Shown here piece by piece: positions 7,988 through 15,752 of a DNA stretch of 64,000 nt (its first letter is position 1; every line of letters begins with the position of its first letter). Made by a program: the position numbers and the translations under genes. The stretch is from assembly GCA_937864115.1 (NCBI GenBank), contig CALMII010000025.1, positions 124,001-188,000 of the forward strand, in the 5' to 3' direction. Source of the DNA: an uncultured Steroidobacter sp. (GTDB lineage: Bacteria > Pseudomonadota > Gammaproteobacteria > Steroidobacterales > Steroidobacteraceae). The notes under the pieces are model-generated. The model saw only the letters and a list, made by a program, of their open reading frames with translations, was not told the DNA's origin and searched no databases.

Positions 7988-8428
7988 CTACCCCATCGCC
8001 CGGTTCACCCTCATCCAGTACTGCCCGAGGATCGACACCTGCTCGGTGAATTGCCTGAAATCCACGGGTTTGACGATGTAGCTGTTGGCCAGGCATTCGT
8101 AGCTGCGCAGCATGTCGGACTCCTGATCCGACGAGGACATGATGACCACCGGGATGGGGCGCAGCTGCGGGTCGTTCTTGATGCGGGTCAGCACGTCCAG
8201 GCCGTCGATCTTGGGCATGTGCAGGTCAAGCAGCATCAGGCGCGGCAGGCCCGGGGGACGCTGGGCATAGGCGCCCTTGCACATCAGGTAGTCGAGCGCG
8301 GCCTGGCCGTCCTGGACCCAGACGACGTTGCGGCTGACGCCGCTGACTGCGAGCGCGTGCGTCGTCAGTTCGGCGTCGGTGGGGTTGTCGTCGGCGAGGA
8401 GAACGTAGCCGGTATTCGTCATGGACAT
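7988..8428 (-). CDS. Single-domain response regulator (Rcp1/CheY-like)
   Basis: The protein has 146 residues and consists of one receiver domain. The acidic pair is ADDN at residues 12-15, the phosphoacceptor Asp is at 68 in LMLLDLHMPKIDG, the conserved Ser motif is VIMSSSD, and the Lys is in YIVKPVD. The YLMCKGAYAQRP insertion is typical of Rcp1-type regulators that pair with bacteriophytochromes or hybrid kinases. There is no output domain and no partner kinase nearby. It lies 9 bases after the oligopeptidase B stop, and the HD-GYP protein follows about 310 nt downstream. Confidence 0.88.
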   Translation of the reverse strand: MSMTNTGYVLLADDNPTDAELTTHALAVSGVSRNVVWVQDGQAALDYLMCKGAYAQRPPGLPRLMLLDLHMPKIDGLDVLTRIKNDPQLRPIPVVIMSSSDQESDMLRSYECLANSYIVKPVDFRQFTEQVSILGQYWMRVNRAMG

Positions 8429-8436
8429 CCCCAGAA

Positions 8437-10521
8437 TCAGGCGCGCAGCGCTAGCCCGCCGCCCGCCAGCGCGATCACGAAACCATACTCCCGCGCCACT
8501 TCGCGCAGTCGCTCGAAGCGACCCGACTGGCCGCCGTGCCCGGCTTCCAGGTTGGTATGCAGCAGGGTGGGATTCGCGTCGGTCTTGCGATCACGCAGCC
8601 GCGCCACCCATTTCGCCGGTTCGTAGTACTGCACCTGGCTGTCCCACAGGCCGGTCGTGACCAGCAGCGGCGGATACGCCTGCGCGCGCACGTTGTCGTA
8701 GGGCGAATAGGAAAGCATGTAGCGATAGAACTCCGGCTCGTTGGGATCGCCCCATTCGTCGTATTCGAGCGTGGTCAGCGGAATCGATTCGTCGAGCATG
8801 GTGGTGACGATGTCGACGAACGGCACGTTCGCCACCACACCGCCGTATTTTTCCGGCGCCGTGTTGATGACGGCGCCCATGAGCAGCCCGCCGGCGCTGC
8901 CGCCGGAAGCGTAGATGTTTCCGGCCGTCGCATAACGCTGCGCGATCAGGAAGTCGGTGACATCGATGAAGTCGTTGAACGTGTTCCATTTCGCCAGCAG
9001 GCGGCCGGCCTCGTACCAGCGCCGTCCGAGTTCCTGGCCGCCGCGGATGTGGGCGATCGCATAGATGAAACCGCGATCCAGCAGCGACAGGCGCGCCGAA
9101 CTGAAAGCCGGATCCATGCTGAGCCCGTACGACCCGTAGGCGTACAGGAACAGCGGCGCCGACCCGTCGCGCGGCGTGTCCCTGCGATACACGATGGACA
9201 CCGGCACGCGCTCGCCGTCGCGCGCCGTCGCCCAGAGGAATTCGCTGGCGTAACGCGCCGGATCGAAATCGCCCAGCACCGGTTCGCGTTTCAGCAGCGT
9301 GCGCTCGCCGCTGTGAATGTCGATGTCGTACGTCGTCGCCGGCGTCGTGAGCGAGGTGTAGACGTAGCGCAGCCGCGTCGAATCCATTTCCGGATTCGAG
9401 CCGAGGTGCATGGTGTAAGCGGGATCGTCCGCCGCCAGCAGTTCCGCCGCCTGGCCCCAGCGCTGCACGCGGATCTTGCTCAGGCCGCCCGAGCGCTCGC
9501 TGACGGCGAGGAAGTCGCGGAACACTTCGAAGTCCTGCACGAAGATCTGCAGATCGTGCGCGATCACATCGCGCCAGTGCTGCGGCTGCTGCTGCGCCGG
9601 CCGGTCGGCGACCGGCACGGACACGACGCGGAAGTTCTGCGCCTGATGGTTGGTGCGGACCAGGAAGCGGTCGTCGAGATGATCGAGCTGGTATTCGTGG
9701 TCCTCGGCGCGCGGCGCGAACACCGTGAACGCGAACGCGGGATCATCGGTCCGTGCGTAACGCCATTCGGACGACGTCGTGCTCTCCGAGCCGATGAACA
9801 GGTAGCGCTCCGACTTGCTGCGTTCCAGCGCGATGCCGAAGCTCTCGTCCGGCTCTTCGTAGACCAGCGCATCGGGCGCCGTCGAACCGAGTTCATGACG
9901 GCGCACGCGCCGGCCGAGCAAGGTCACCGGGTCTTTCTCGACATACAGCAGCGTGCGGTTGTCGTCGGCCCAGGCGAGATCGGCCTCGGCGTTCTCGATG
10001 ACGTCGGGCAGCAGGTCGCCCGTCGCCAGATCCTTGATGCGCAGCTGGAACTGGCGCCGGCCGACCGTATCGACCGCGAATGCCAGCAAGCGGTTGTCGG
10101 GGCTGACCTCGTAGTTGGCGAGCTGGAAGAACGCATGACCCTGCGCCATCGCGTTGCAGTCGAGCAGCACGACGGCCTCGGCTTCCGGCGCACCGTCGCG
10201 ACGGCGCAGGTAGATCGGGTATTGCCGGCCGGTCTCGAAATGACTCCAGTACCAGTAGCCGCGATAACGCGACGGCACCGAGCTGTCGTCCTGCTTGAGC
10301 CGGGCGACGATCTCGGCATACAGCGAATCGATCAGCGGCTGCACCGGCGCGAGCATCGCCGCGGTGTACTCGTTCTCCGCCCGCAGATGCGCGAGAACGT
10401 CCGGGTCCGTGCGGGTGTCGTCGCGTAACCAGTAGTACGGATCGTCGCGCGAGCCGTGCGGCGATTCGACCCGATGACTGCGCTGCGCGGGTCGCGGAGG
10501 TCGGCTGGGCGGTAGCGGCAC
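8437..10521 (-). CDS. ptrB: Oligopeptidase B-like S9 serine peptidase
   Basis: The protein has 694 residues, close to the ~690 typical of oligopeptidase B, which cleaves short peptides after Arg or Lys. The N-terminus (SHGSRDDPYYWLRDDTR type) leads into the beta-propeller. The C-terminal alpha/beta-hydrolase domain carries the nucleophile motif ASGGSAGGLLMG, the acid in TGLWDSQV and the His in EAGHGGQSGR. The GTG start has GAGGGG seven bases upstream. No signal peptide is evident, so it is probably cytoplasmic. It may be cotranscribed with the single-domain response regulator 8 bases downstream. Confidence 0.9.
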   Translation of the reverse strand: MPLPPSRPPRPAQRSHRVESPHGSRDDPYYWLRDDTRTDPDVLAHLRAENEYTAAMLAPVQPLIDSLYAEIVARLKQDDSSVPSRYRGYWYWSHFETGRQYPIYLRRRDGAPEAEAVVLLDCNAMAQGHAFFQLANYEVSPDNRLLAFAVDTVGRRQFQLRIKDLATGDLLPDVIENAEADLAWADDNRTLLYVEKDPVTLLGRRVRRHELGSTAPDALVYEEPDESFGIALERSKSERYLFIGSESTTSSEWRYARTDDPAFAFTVFAPRAEDHEYQLDHLDDRFLVRTNHQAQNFRVVSVPVADRPAQQQPQHWRDVIAHDLQIFVQDFEVFRDFLAVSERSGGLSKIRVQRWGQAAELLAADDPAYTMHLGSNPEMDSTRLRYVYTSLTTPATTYDIDIHSGERTLLKREPVLGDFDPARYASEFLWATARDGERVPVSIVYRRDTPRDGSAPLFLYAYGSYGLSMDPAFSSARLSLLDRGFIYAIAHIRGGQELGRRWYEAGRLLAKWNTFNDFIDVTDFLIAQRYATAGNIYASGGSAGGLLMGAVINTAPEKYGGVVANVPFVDIVTTMLDESIPLTTLEYDEWGDPNEPEFYRYMLSYSPYDNVRAQAYPPLLVTTGLWDSQVQYYEPAKWVARLRDRKTDANPTLLHTNLEAGHGGQSGRFERLREVAREYGFVIALAGGGLALRA

Positions 10522-10941
10522 GTCGGTCCCCTCAGGATTGCCGGCGGACGGCTTCCGTGAATGTCCCGTCGCGGCAGTCCGCGGCGGGTGTTTGCGCCGA
10601 TTTATAGCCGTCGCTGCGGGGCGGGTAAATCGTCATCTCCCTCAATTGCTGCATGTGAAGCGAGATCCAGCCGCTGCAAAAAAGTGATGCGTTCGGAGGA
10701 ACGCCGCCACGTCGATAACGCATCATTTCCAGCTTGGAACAGCGATGGCGCCGCCAGTGGGCTAGCATCCCGTCGGCGCTGCGACGCCGCAGGAACTCGA
10801 ACACGAAGACAGGCGGACCATGCGATTTCTGGGGGGCAGTTCACGCGACCTTCCCGGAAAAGCCAGATGCAGGTCTCAGTCGGTCGACTTTGCATAAGTA
10901 AGTATTAGCGAACCAGCATGAAAACCCCGAGGAGTGGGTCC
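10522..10941. other. Divergent intergenic region with no recognised gene
   Basis: This region separates the start of oligopeptidase B from the start of the TonB-domain protein, so it should carry two divergent promoters. I find no RNA gene, repeat family member or convincing coding frame. GAGGAG at about 10929 serves the plus-strand gene. Confidence 0.4.
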
Positions 10942-12930
10942 ATGGCGAATGCTCAGCACAATCGTCCCGGCGAGGAAGTGAACCTGGAAATCGACGACAC
11001 CCAGAGCGCGCGGATTCTTGGCGAATCCGACGCCCATCACACGCCCATCCTGGTCCTGAGCCGCGATGCGGCCCTGGTGGAAACGGTCCGCAAGGCCGCG
11101 CCGCGCGGCAGCTCTGCCACGCACGCGCCCGATCTCGATCAGGTCGCCGACCGGCTGCCGAGCCTGAAGCCGGGCGTCCTGGTCGTCGACACCGCCAGCA
11201 CCTCGGACGTGGCGGCGCTGGTGGCCCAGCTCACCCAGCACTTCCCCGAACTCGTCGTCGTCGTCGCCGGCAAGCGCGAAGACAGCGCCTCGCTCATGCA
11301 GCTCACGGCCGCCGGCCGTATTTTCCGATTCCTGCTCACGCCGCTGTCGCACGGCCAGACCCGTCTCGCCCTCGAAGCGGCGATCACGCAGCACGCCGAC
11401 CTGAGCGCGGCCTCCAGCCGTCAGTCGTCCGGCGCCTCGGGCGAAGGCGGCAGCAAGAACTATGTGATGACCTACGGCGCGCTCGCCGCGGGCCTGCTGA
11501 TCCTGATCGGCGCCATCTGGTTCGGCGTCAAGCAGTTCACCGGCAAGGAAGCACCGCCGGTCGAAACCCAGGTCGCGGCGCCGTCCGCCACGCCGAGCAT
11601 TCCCACGAAACAGGATCCGGTGCAGGCCGAACTCGCCCTCGCCAAGGAAGCCTTCGACCAGGGCAGGTTCCTCGAACCCGCGGGCGAAAGCGCACTCGAC
11701 TACTACCGCAGCGCGCTGGCGCTCGATCCGCAGAGCCAGGCCGCGAAGGACGGCGTGCGTTCCGTCGTCGACCGGATCCTCGGCCGCGCCGAACAGGCGC
11801 TGACGGCTGAAAAGCTCGAAGACGCGGTGCGCACGATCGAGCAGGCCCGCTCCATCGATCCGACCCATCCGCGCCTGGCGTTCCTCGACACCCAGATCGC
11901 CCGCGAGCGCGAGCGTCTGAAACTGACGCAGGCCCGCGACGTGGGCAATCGCGTCAGCACCCTGGTGGCACAGGCCAACGACCGCATGGCCAACGGCCGG
12001 CTCATTTCGCCCGCCAGCAGCAATGCGCGCGATGCGCTGCTCGAAGCGCGCAGGCTCGACCCGACCGATCCGACCGTCGTGCAGGGCATGCGCGAGCTGA
12101 GCTCGCTGCTCACCGAAGAAGCGCGCAAGTCGCTGGCCGCGGGCCGGCTCGACGAAGCCCAGGCGTACGTCAACGGCGCGCGTCAGCTCGGTTCCGCCGA
12201 TGCGGCGCTGGCGCAGGTGCAGCGCTCCATCACCGAAGCGAACCGTCCGGCTGCCACGGCGGCCGCTGCGACGACGGCAGGTGCCGCCGCCGCGCGGCGT
12301 CCGGGCACGACGCCGGCCGGTCCGAACACCGACGGTCTCGTTGCCGAAGTCCGTCAGCGCATGAACGAAGGCAAGCTGATCGATCCGGCCGGCGCCAGCG
12401 CCCGCGATTCGCTCAACCAGCTCATCGCCCAGACGCCGGACCGTCCGGAAGTGGAAGAACTGTCGCGCGCGCTCTCGACCCGCCTGCTCAATTCGAGCAA
12501 GCAGGCGATGGCCGCCAAGGCCTACGATCGTTCGGCGCAGTTGCTCGCCGGCGCCCGCGACGTCGGCGCCCGCTACAACGGACCCGCGATCTCCCAGGCC
12601 GAAGCCGAGCTGTCCGCGGCCCGCGAACAGTCGGCGGCGCAGACCGCCGTCGTCTCGGCGGCCTCACTCAAGCGCACCCGCACGGTCAACCCCGTGTACC
12701 CGGAATCGGCCCGCAAGCGCGGCGTCGAAGGCTGGGTGGAAATGGCGTTCACTGTGACCACCGAAGGCCGCGTGGAAGACGTCGAGGTCCGCAATTCGAG
12801 CCCGGCTGAAATCTTCGACGACGCCGCGACCCGCGCGATCCGCCAGTGGCGCTTCGAACCCGTCGAACGCAACGGCCAGAAAGTGCCCCAGCGCGCGATG
12901 GTGCGGCTGAGGTTCGAACAGCAGCAGTAA
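10942..12930 (+). CDS. Receiver-like / TM / repeat / TonB C-terminal domain protein
   Basis: The protein has 662 residues and an unusual domain order. Residues ~30-150 look like a degenerate receiver (TPILVLSRDAALVETV, GVLVVDTAS, ELVVVVAGKRED, FRFLLTPLSHGQTRLALEAAI). One membrane helix follows at ~178-197 (YGALAAGLLILIGAIWFGVK). The periplasmic part has TPR-like repeats with RLxxPAxxxARDALLEARRLDP and an Ala-rich linker. The last ~90 residues are a TonB C-terminal domain (NPVYPESARKRGVEGWVEMAF, AIRQWRFEPVERNGQKVPQRA). The ATG at 10942 is chosen because GAGGAG lies 8 nt upstream. TonB proteins transmit proton-motive force to outer-membrane receptors; here the cytoplasmic domain suggests signal input. 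No exbB/exbD lies nearby. Confidence 0.8.
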   Translation: MANAQHNRPGEEVNLEIDDTQSARILGESDAHHTPILVLSRDAALVETVRKAAPRGSSATHAPDLDQVADRLPSLKPGVLVVDTASTSDVAALVAQLTQHFPELVVVVAGKREDSASLMQLTAAGRIFRFLLTPLSHGQTRLALEAAITQHADLSAASSRQSSGASGEGGSKNYVMTYGALAAGLLILIGAIWFGVKQFTGKEAPPVETQVAAPSATPSIPTKQDPVQAELALAKEAFDQGRFLEPAGESALDYYRSALALDPQSQAAKDGVRSVVDRILGRAEQALTAEKLEDAVRTIEQARSIDPTHPRLAFLDTQIARERERLKLTQARDVGNRVSTLVAQANDRMANGRLISPASSNARDALLEARRLDPTDPTVVQGMRELSSLLTEEARKSLAAGRLDEAQAYVNGARQLGSADAALAQVQRSITEANRPAATAAAATTAGAAAARRPGTTPAGPNTDGLVAEVRQRMNEGKLIDPAGASARDSLNQLIAQTPDRPEVEELSRALSTRLLNSSKQAMAAKAYDRSAQLLAGARDVGARYNGPAISQAEAELSAAREQSAAQTAVVSAASLKRTRTVNPVYPESARKRGVEGWVEMAFTVTTEGRVEDVEVRNSSPAEIFDDAATRAIRQWRFEPVERNGQKVPQRAMVRLRFEQQQ

Positions 12931-12953
12931 GCGGCGGAATCGCTGTATCGAAG

Positions 12954-12987
12954 AGGCTCACCTGCGGAAGCGGGTGGGCCTTTTTCT
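12954..12987 (+). terminator. Intrinsic terminator after the TonB-domain gene
   Basis: The 12-bp stem AGGCTCACCTGC / GCGGGTGGGCCT (two G-U pairs) has a GGAA loop and is followed by TTTTTCTTT. Confidence 0.8.
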
Positions 12988-12989
12988 TT

Positions 12990-13076
12990 GGGCGGGCTAC
13001 AGGCAACAGGCGACAGCCAGAAAAAGCCACGGCCCTCCTGGCTGTCGCCTGTCGCCTGTAGCCTGTAGCCTGCCTC
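12990..13076. repeat. CAGGCGA heptamer inverted repeat (family 5, copy 2)
   Basis: The left arm reads GGGCTACAGGCAACAGGCGA and on to CAGCCAG; the right arm reads CTGGCTGTCGCCTGTCGCC and on to TAGCCTG. The arms are imperfect reverse complements built from 7-base units. It resembles the element in 7675-7987 and ends three bases before the LysR start codon. Confidence 0.6.
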
Positions 13077-13079
13077 CCC

Positions 13080-14000
13080 ATGCAATCCCTCACCGACATC
13101 GCCATCTTCGTCAAGGTCGTCGAGCTGTCGAGTTTCACGGCGGCGGCCGAGGCGCTCGACATGTCGCAGCCCGTGGTCAGCAAGGCGGTCACGCGGCTCG
13201 AAGAAAAGCTCGGCGTGCGGCTGCTCAATCGCACCACGCGGCGGCTGAGTCTCACGGAGGCGGGATCGGAGCTGTATCGCCGCAGCGTGCGCGCGCTCGA
13301 AGAAATCGCCGATGCCGAATCGGAACTCGCGCGCTTCCAGATCGAGCCGCGCGGCACGCTGCGCGTGTCGGCGCCCATGTCGTTCAGCATCCTGCAACTC
13401 GGTGCGAAGCTGCAGGCGTTCCTCGATCGCCATCCGGGCGTCAACCTCGAACTCAACCTCGACGATCGCCAGGTCGATCTGGTCGAAGAAGGCTTCGACG
13501 TCGCGATCCGCATTGCCCACCTGCGCGACTCGAGCCTGGTCGCGCGCAAGATCGTGCCCTGCCGGCAGGTGCTGTGCGCCTCGCCCGCGTATCTCGCGAA
13601 GCACGGCACGCCGGAGCGGCCCGAGGATCTGCTCGAACACAAGATCATCCTGTACTCGTTCCTGAGTCACGCGCGCGAATGGCGGCTGGTCGACGAACAG
13701 GGCGAAACCCACGTCGTGCCGCTCAAGGGACCGCTGCAGACCAACAATGGCCTGGTGAATCGCGCCGCGTGTCTGGCGGGCGCCGGCATCGTGATGCTGC
13801 CGTCGTTCTATCTCGGCGATCAGCTGCGCTCCGGCGAACTCGTGCCCTTGCTGTGCAAGTTCCGTCCGGTCGATCTCGCGATCTATGCCGTGTATCCGGA
13901 GCGTCGCAATCTGTCGCCGAAGGTGCGCGCGTTCGTGGATTTCCTCGCCGAGACGTTCGGACCGGAGCCGGCGTGGGAGAAAGGCTGCCCACTGGATTGA
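13080..14000 (+). CDS. LysR-family transcriptional regulator
   Basis: The protein has 306 residues, the standard LysR length. The N-terminal winged helix-turn-helix reads FVKVVELSSFTAAAEALDMS, then VSKAVTRLEEKLGVRLLNRT at about residues 35-55. The remainder is the substrate-binding effector domain (GTLRVSAPMSF, VDLVEEGFDVAIRI, LLEHKIILYS). It resembles the CrgA/DmlR-type subgroup. No divergent partner gene is present, and the target is unknown; the nitrate operon downstream has its own sigma-54 promoter and is probably not its target. The start lies directly after a long inverted repeat, with no clear ribosome site. Confidence 0.88.
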   Translation: MQSLTDIAIFVKVVELSSFTAAAEALDMSQPVVSKAVTRLEEKLGVRLLNRTTRRLSLTEAGSELYRRSVRALEEIADAESELARFQIEPRGTLRVSAPMSFSILQLGAKLQAFLDRHPGVNLELNLDDRQVDLVEEGFDVAIRIAHLRDSSLVARKIVPCRQVLCASPAYLAKHGTPERPEDLLEHKIILYSFLSHAREWRLVDEQGETHVVPLKGPLQTNNGLVNRAACLAGAGIVMLPSFYLGDQLRSGELVPLLCKFRPVDLAIYAVYPERRNLSPKVRAFVDFLAETFGPEPAWEKGCPLD

Positions 14001-14014
14001 CCCCTCTTACTTTC

Positions 14015-14080
14015 TTCCTGTAGGTCAGGCTTTAGCCTGACTCCTTAGAGAGGCCGGCTGAAGCCGGCCCCACAGGCAGA
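14015..14080. repeat. REP-like double-hairpin element (family 1, copy 1)
   Basis: CCTGTAGG, then the hairpin TCAGGCTTTAGCCTGA, then GGCCGGCTGAAGCCGGCC, then CCACAGG. The same two hairpins recur at six other intergenic places in the window. It sits after the LysR stop and before the sigma-54 promoter. Confidence 0.8.
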
Positions 14081-14177
14081 GACGCCGCCTGCACTACGAC
14101 GGCATCCGCCATCGCACCGACGCACCATCGCTGAGCATCCGCATCCACCGAACTCGCGAAGATCCTGATCTTCGCGC

Positions 14178-14193
14178 TGGCATCCGCCTTGCA
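14178..14193 (+). promoter_or_regulatory. Sigma-54 promoter of the nitrate assimilation operon
   Basis: TGGCATCCGCCTTGCA matches the -24/-12 consensus TGGCAY-N5-TTGCA, with the GG and GC at the required spacing. Transcription should start near 14205. The ATG at 14194 therefore cannot be the translation start of the transporter. Confidence 0.8.
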
Positions 14194-14223
14194 ATGCTCC
14201 TTCGTGTTTCGATGGAGCGATCG

Positions 14224-15579
14224 ATGGACGGACGAGCGACCCGACTTCAGCTGCTGAATTTCTCGACGATTCCGATGCGGACCTTCCACTTGGCGTGGAT
14301 GGCGTTCTTCATCTGCTTCTTCGCCTGGTTTGCGGTTGCGCCGCTGATGCCGGTGATTCGCGACGATCTCGGTCTCACGCGCGACCAGATCGCCAACATC
14401 AACATCGCCGCGGTGTGCGTCACCATTTTCGTGCGCCTGCTGATCGGCCCGCTGTGCGACCGCTTCGGCGCGCGACTCACTTATACGTGGCTGCTCGCGG
14501 TCGGCTCGATCCCGGTGATGGGCATCGCCTTCGCGCAAAGCTACGAGGCGTTCCTGTTCGGGCGGCTGTGCATCGGTGCGATCGGCGCGTCGTTCGTCAT
14601 CACGCAGGTGCACACCTCCAGCATGTTCGCGCCGAACGTCGTCGGCACCGCGAATGCCACCTCCGCCGGCTGGGGCAATGCCGGCGGCGGCGCGACGCAG
14701 GCGCTGATGCCGCTGATCCTCGCGGCGATCGTGTCGGTCGGCGTCGAGCAGGCCATGGGCTGGCGCATCGCCATGTTCGTGCCGGGCATCCTGATGCTGG
14801 TGATGTCGGTGGTGTACTACCGCTTCGCCAAGGACACGCCATTCGGCAATCTCGATGAGCCCGGCGTGCGGCTGGCGAGCGGCCAGGCGCAGCGCGTGAA
14901 GGGCATGACCACCTTCCTCGCGGCGGCGCGCGACTATCGCGTGTGGCTGCTGTTCATCACCTACGGCGCCTGCTTCGGCGTCGAACTCACCATCCACAAT
15001 CTCGCGGCCGTCTACTACGTCGACCGCTTCGGCCTGTCGGTGGCCACGGCCGGCTTCTATGTCGGCTGCTTCGGTTTGCTGGCGCTGTTCGCGCGTGCGC
15101 TCGGCGGCATCGTGTCGGACCGACTCGCACGCCATCGCGGTCTCGACTCGCGCGTCGATCTGCTGTTCCTGCTGATCCTCGCCGAAGGCATTGGCCTCCT
15201 GATCTTTTCGCAGATGGGCAGCGCACAAGCTGCCGTGCTCGCCATGCTGGCCTTCGGCGTCTTCACGCACATGGCCTGCGGCGCGACCTATGCGCTCGTG
15301 CCCTTCGTCAATCGCAAGGCGCTCGGCGGCGTGGCCGGCATCGTGGGCGCGGGCGGCAATGTCGGCGCAGTCGCCGCGGGTTTTCTGGTCAAGGGCACGT
15401 CGAGCACGCAGCAGGCGCTGCTGATCCTGGGCGGCATCGTCGTCGCCAGTGCGATCTGCGCCGTCGCCGTGCGCTTCACCGCCGAACAGAAAGCGGAAGA
15501 ACGCCGGCTGTTCGACGAAGCGATGGCCAGCCGCGCCGCGACCGCGCAGGGCGATGCCTTGCCGGAAGGCGCCACCTGA
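14224..15579 (+). CDS. Nitrate/nitrite MFS transporter (NarK/NasA type)
   Basis: The protein has 451 residues and about 12 membrane helices. It belongs to the nitrate/nitrite porter branch of the major facilitator superfamily. The nitrate signature regions appear as SAGWGNAGGGATQALMPLI (about residue 150) and GVAGIVGAGGNVGAVAAGF (about 370), and the helix-2/3 loop reads GPLCDRFGAR. It should import nitrate, possibly also exporting nitrite, for the assimilatory enzymes encoded downstream. The start at 14224 has GGAG upstream and lies after the predicted transcription start; an ATG at 14212 is also possible. It is the first gene of a four-gene nitrogen operon. Confidence 0.9.
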   Translation: MDGRATRLQLLNFSTIPMRTFHLAWMAFFICFFAWFAVAPLMPVIRDDLGLTRDQIANINIAAVCVTIFVRLLIGPLCDRFGARLTYTWLLAVGSIPVMGIAFAQSYEAFLFGRLCIGAIGASFVITQVHTSSMFAPNVVGTANATSAGWGNAGGGATQALMPLILAAIVSVGVEQAMGWRIAMFVPGILMLVMSVVYYRFAKDTPFGNLDEPGVRLASGQAQRVKGMTTFLAAARDYRVWLLFITYGACFGVELTIHNLAAVYYVDRFGLSVATAGFYVGCFGLLALFARALGGIVSDRLARHRGLDSRVDLLFLLILAEGIGLLIFSQMGSAQAAVLAMLAFGVFTHMACGATYALVPFVNRKALGGVAGIVGAGGNVGAVAAGFLVKGTSSTQQALLILGGIVVASAICAVAVRFTAEQKAEERRLFDEAMASRAATAQGDALPEGAT

Positions 15580-15752
15580 TACGTCTGTGAATTTCTCCGC
15601 TGCTCCAGCGTTGGGTGCAGCAACGGTTACCTGAGGCGCGTCACGCGCCCGTGTCCACCGCAACGTCGCGGCCGGCCACCGTAACCGTCACCAACTCGAA
15701 TCCGGGTTGCCGCAGCGATGCGGCAATCGCCTCTGACTCAATGGAGTCCGCC

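Noticed and set aside
10532..10804. A 90-codon minus-strand frame upstream of oligopeptidase B
   Set aside because: There is no ribosome site, no recognisable family and no secondary-structure pattern. It lies in a divergent promoter region.
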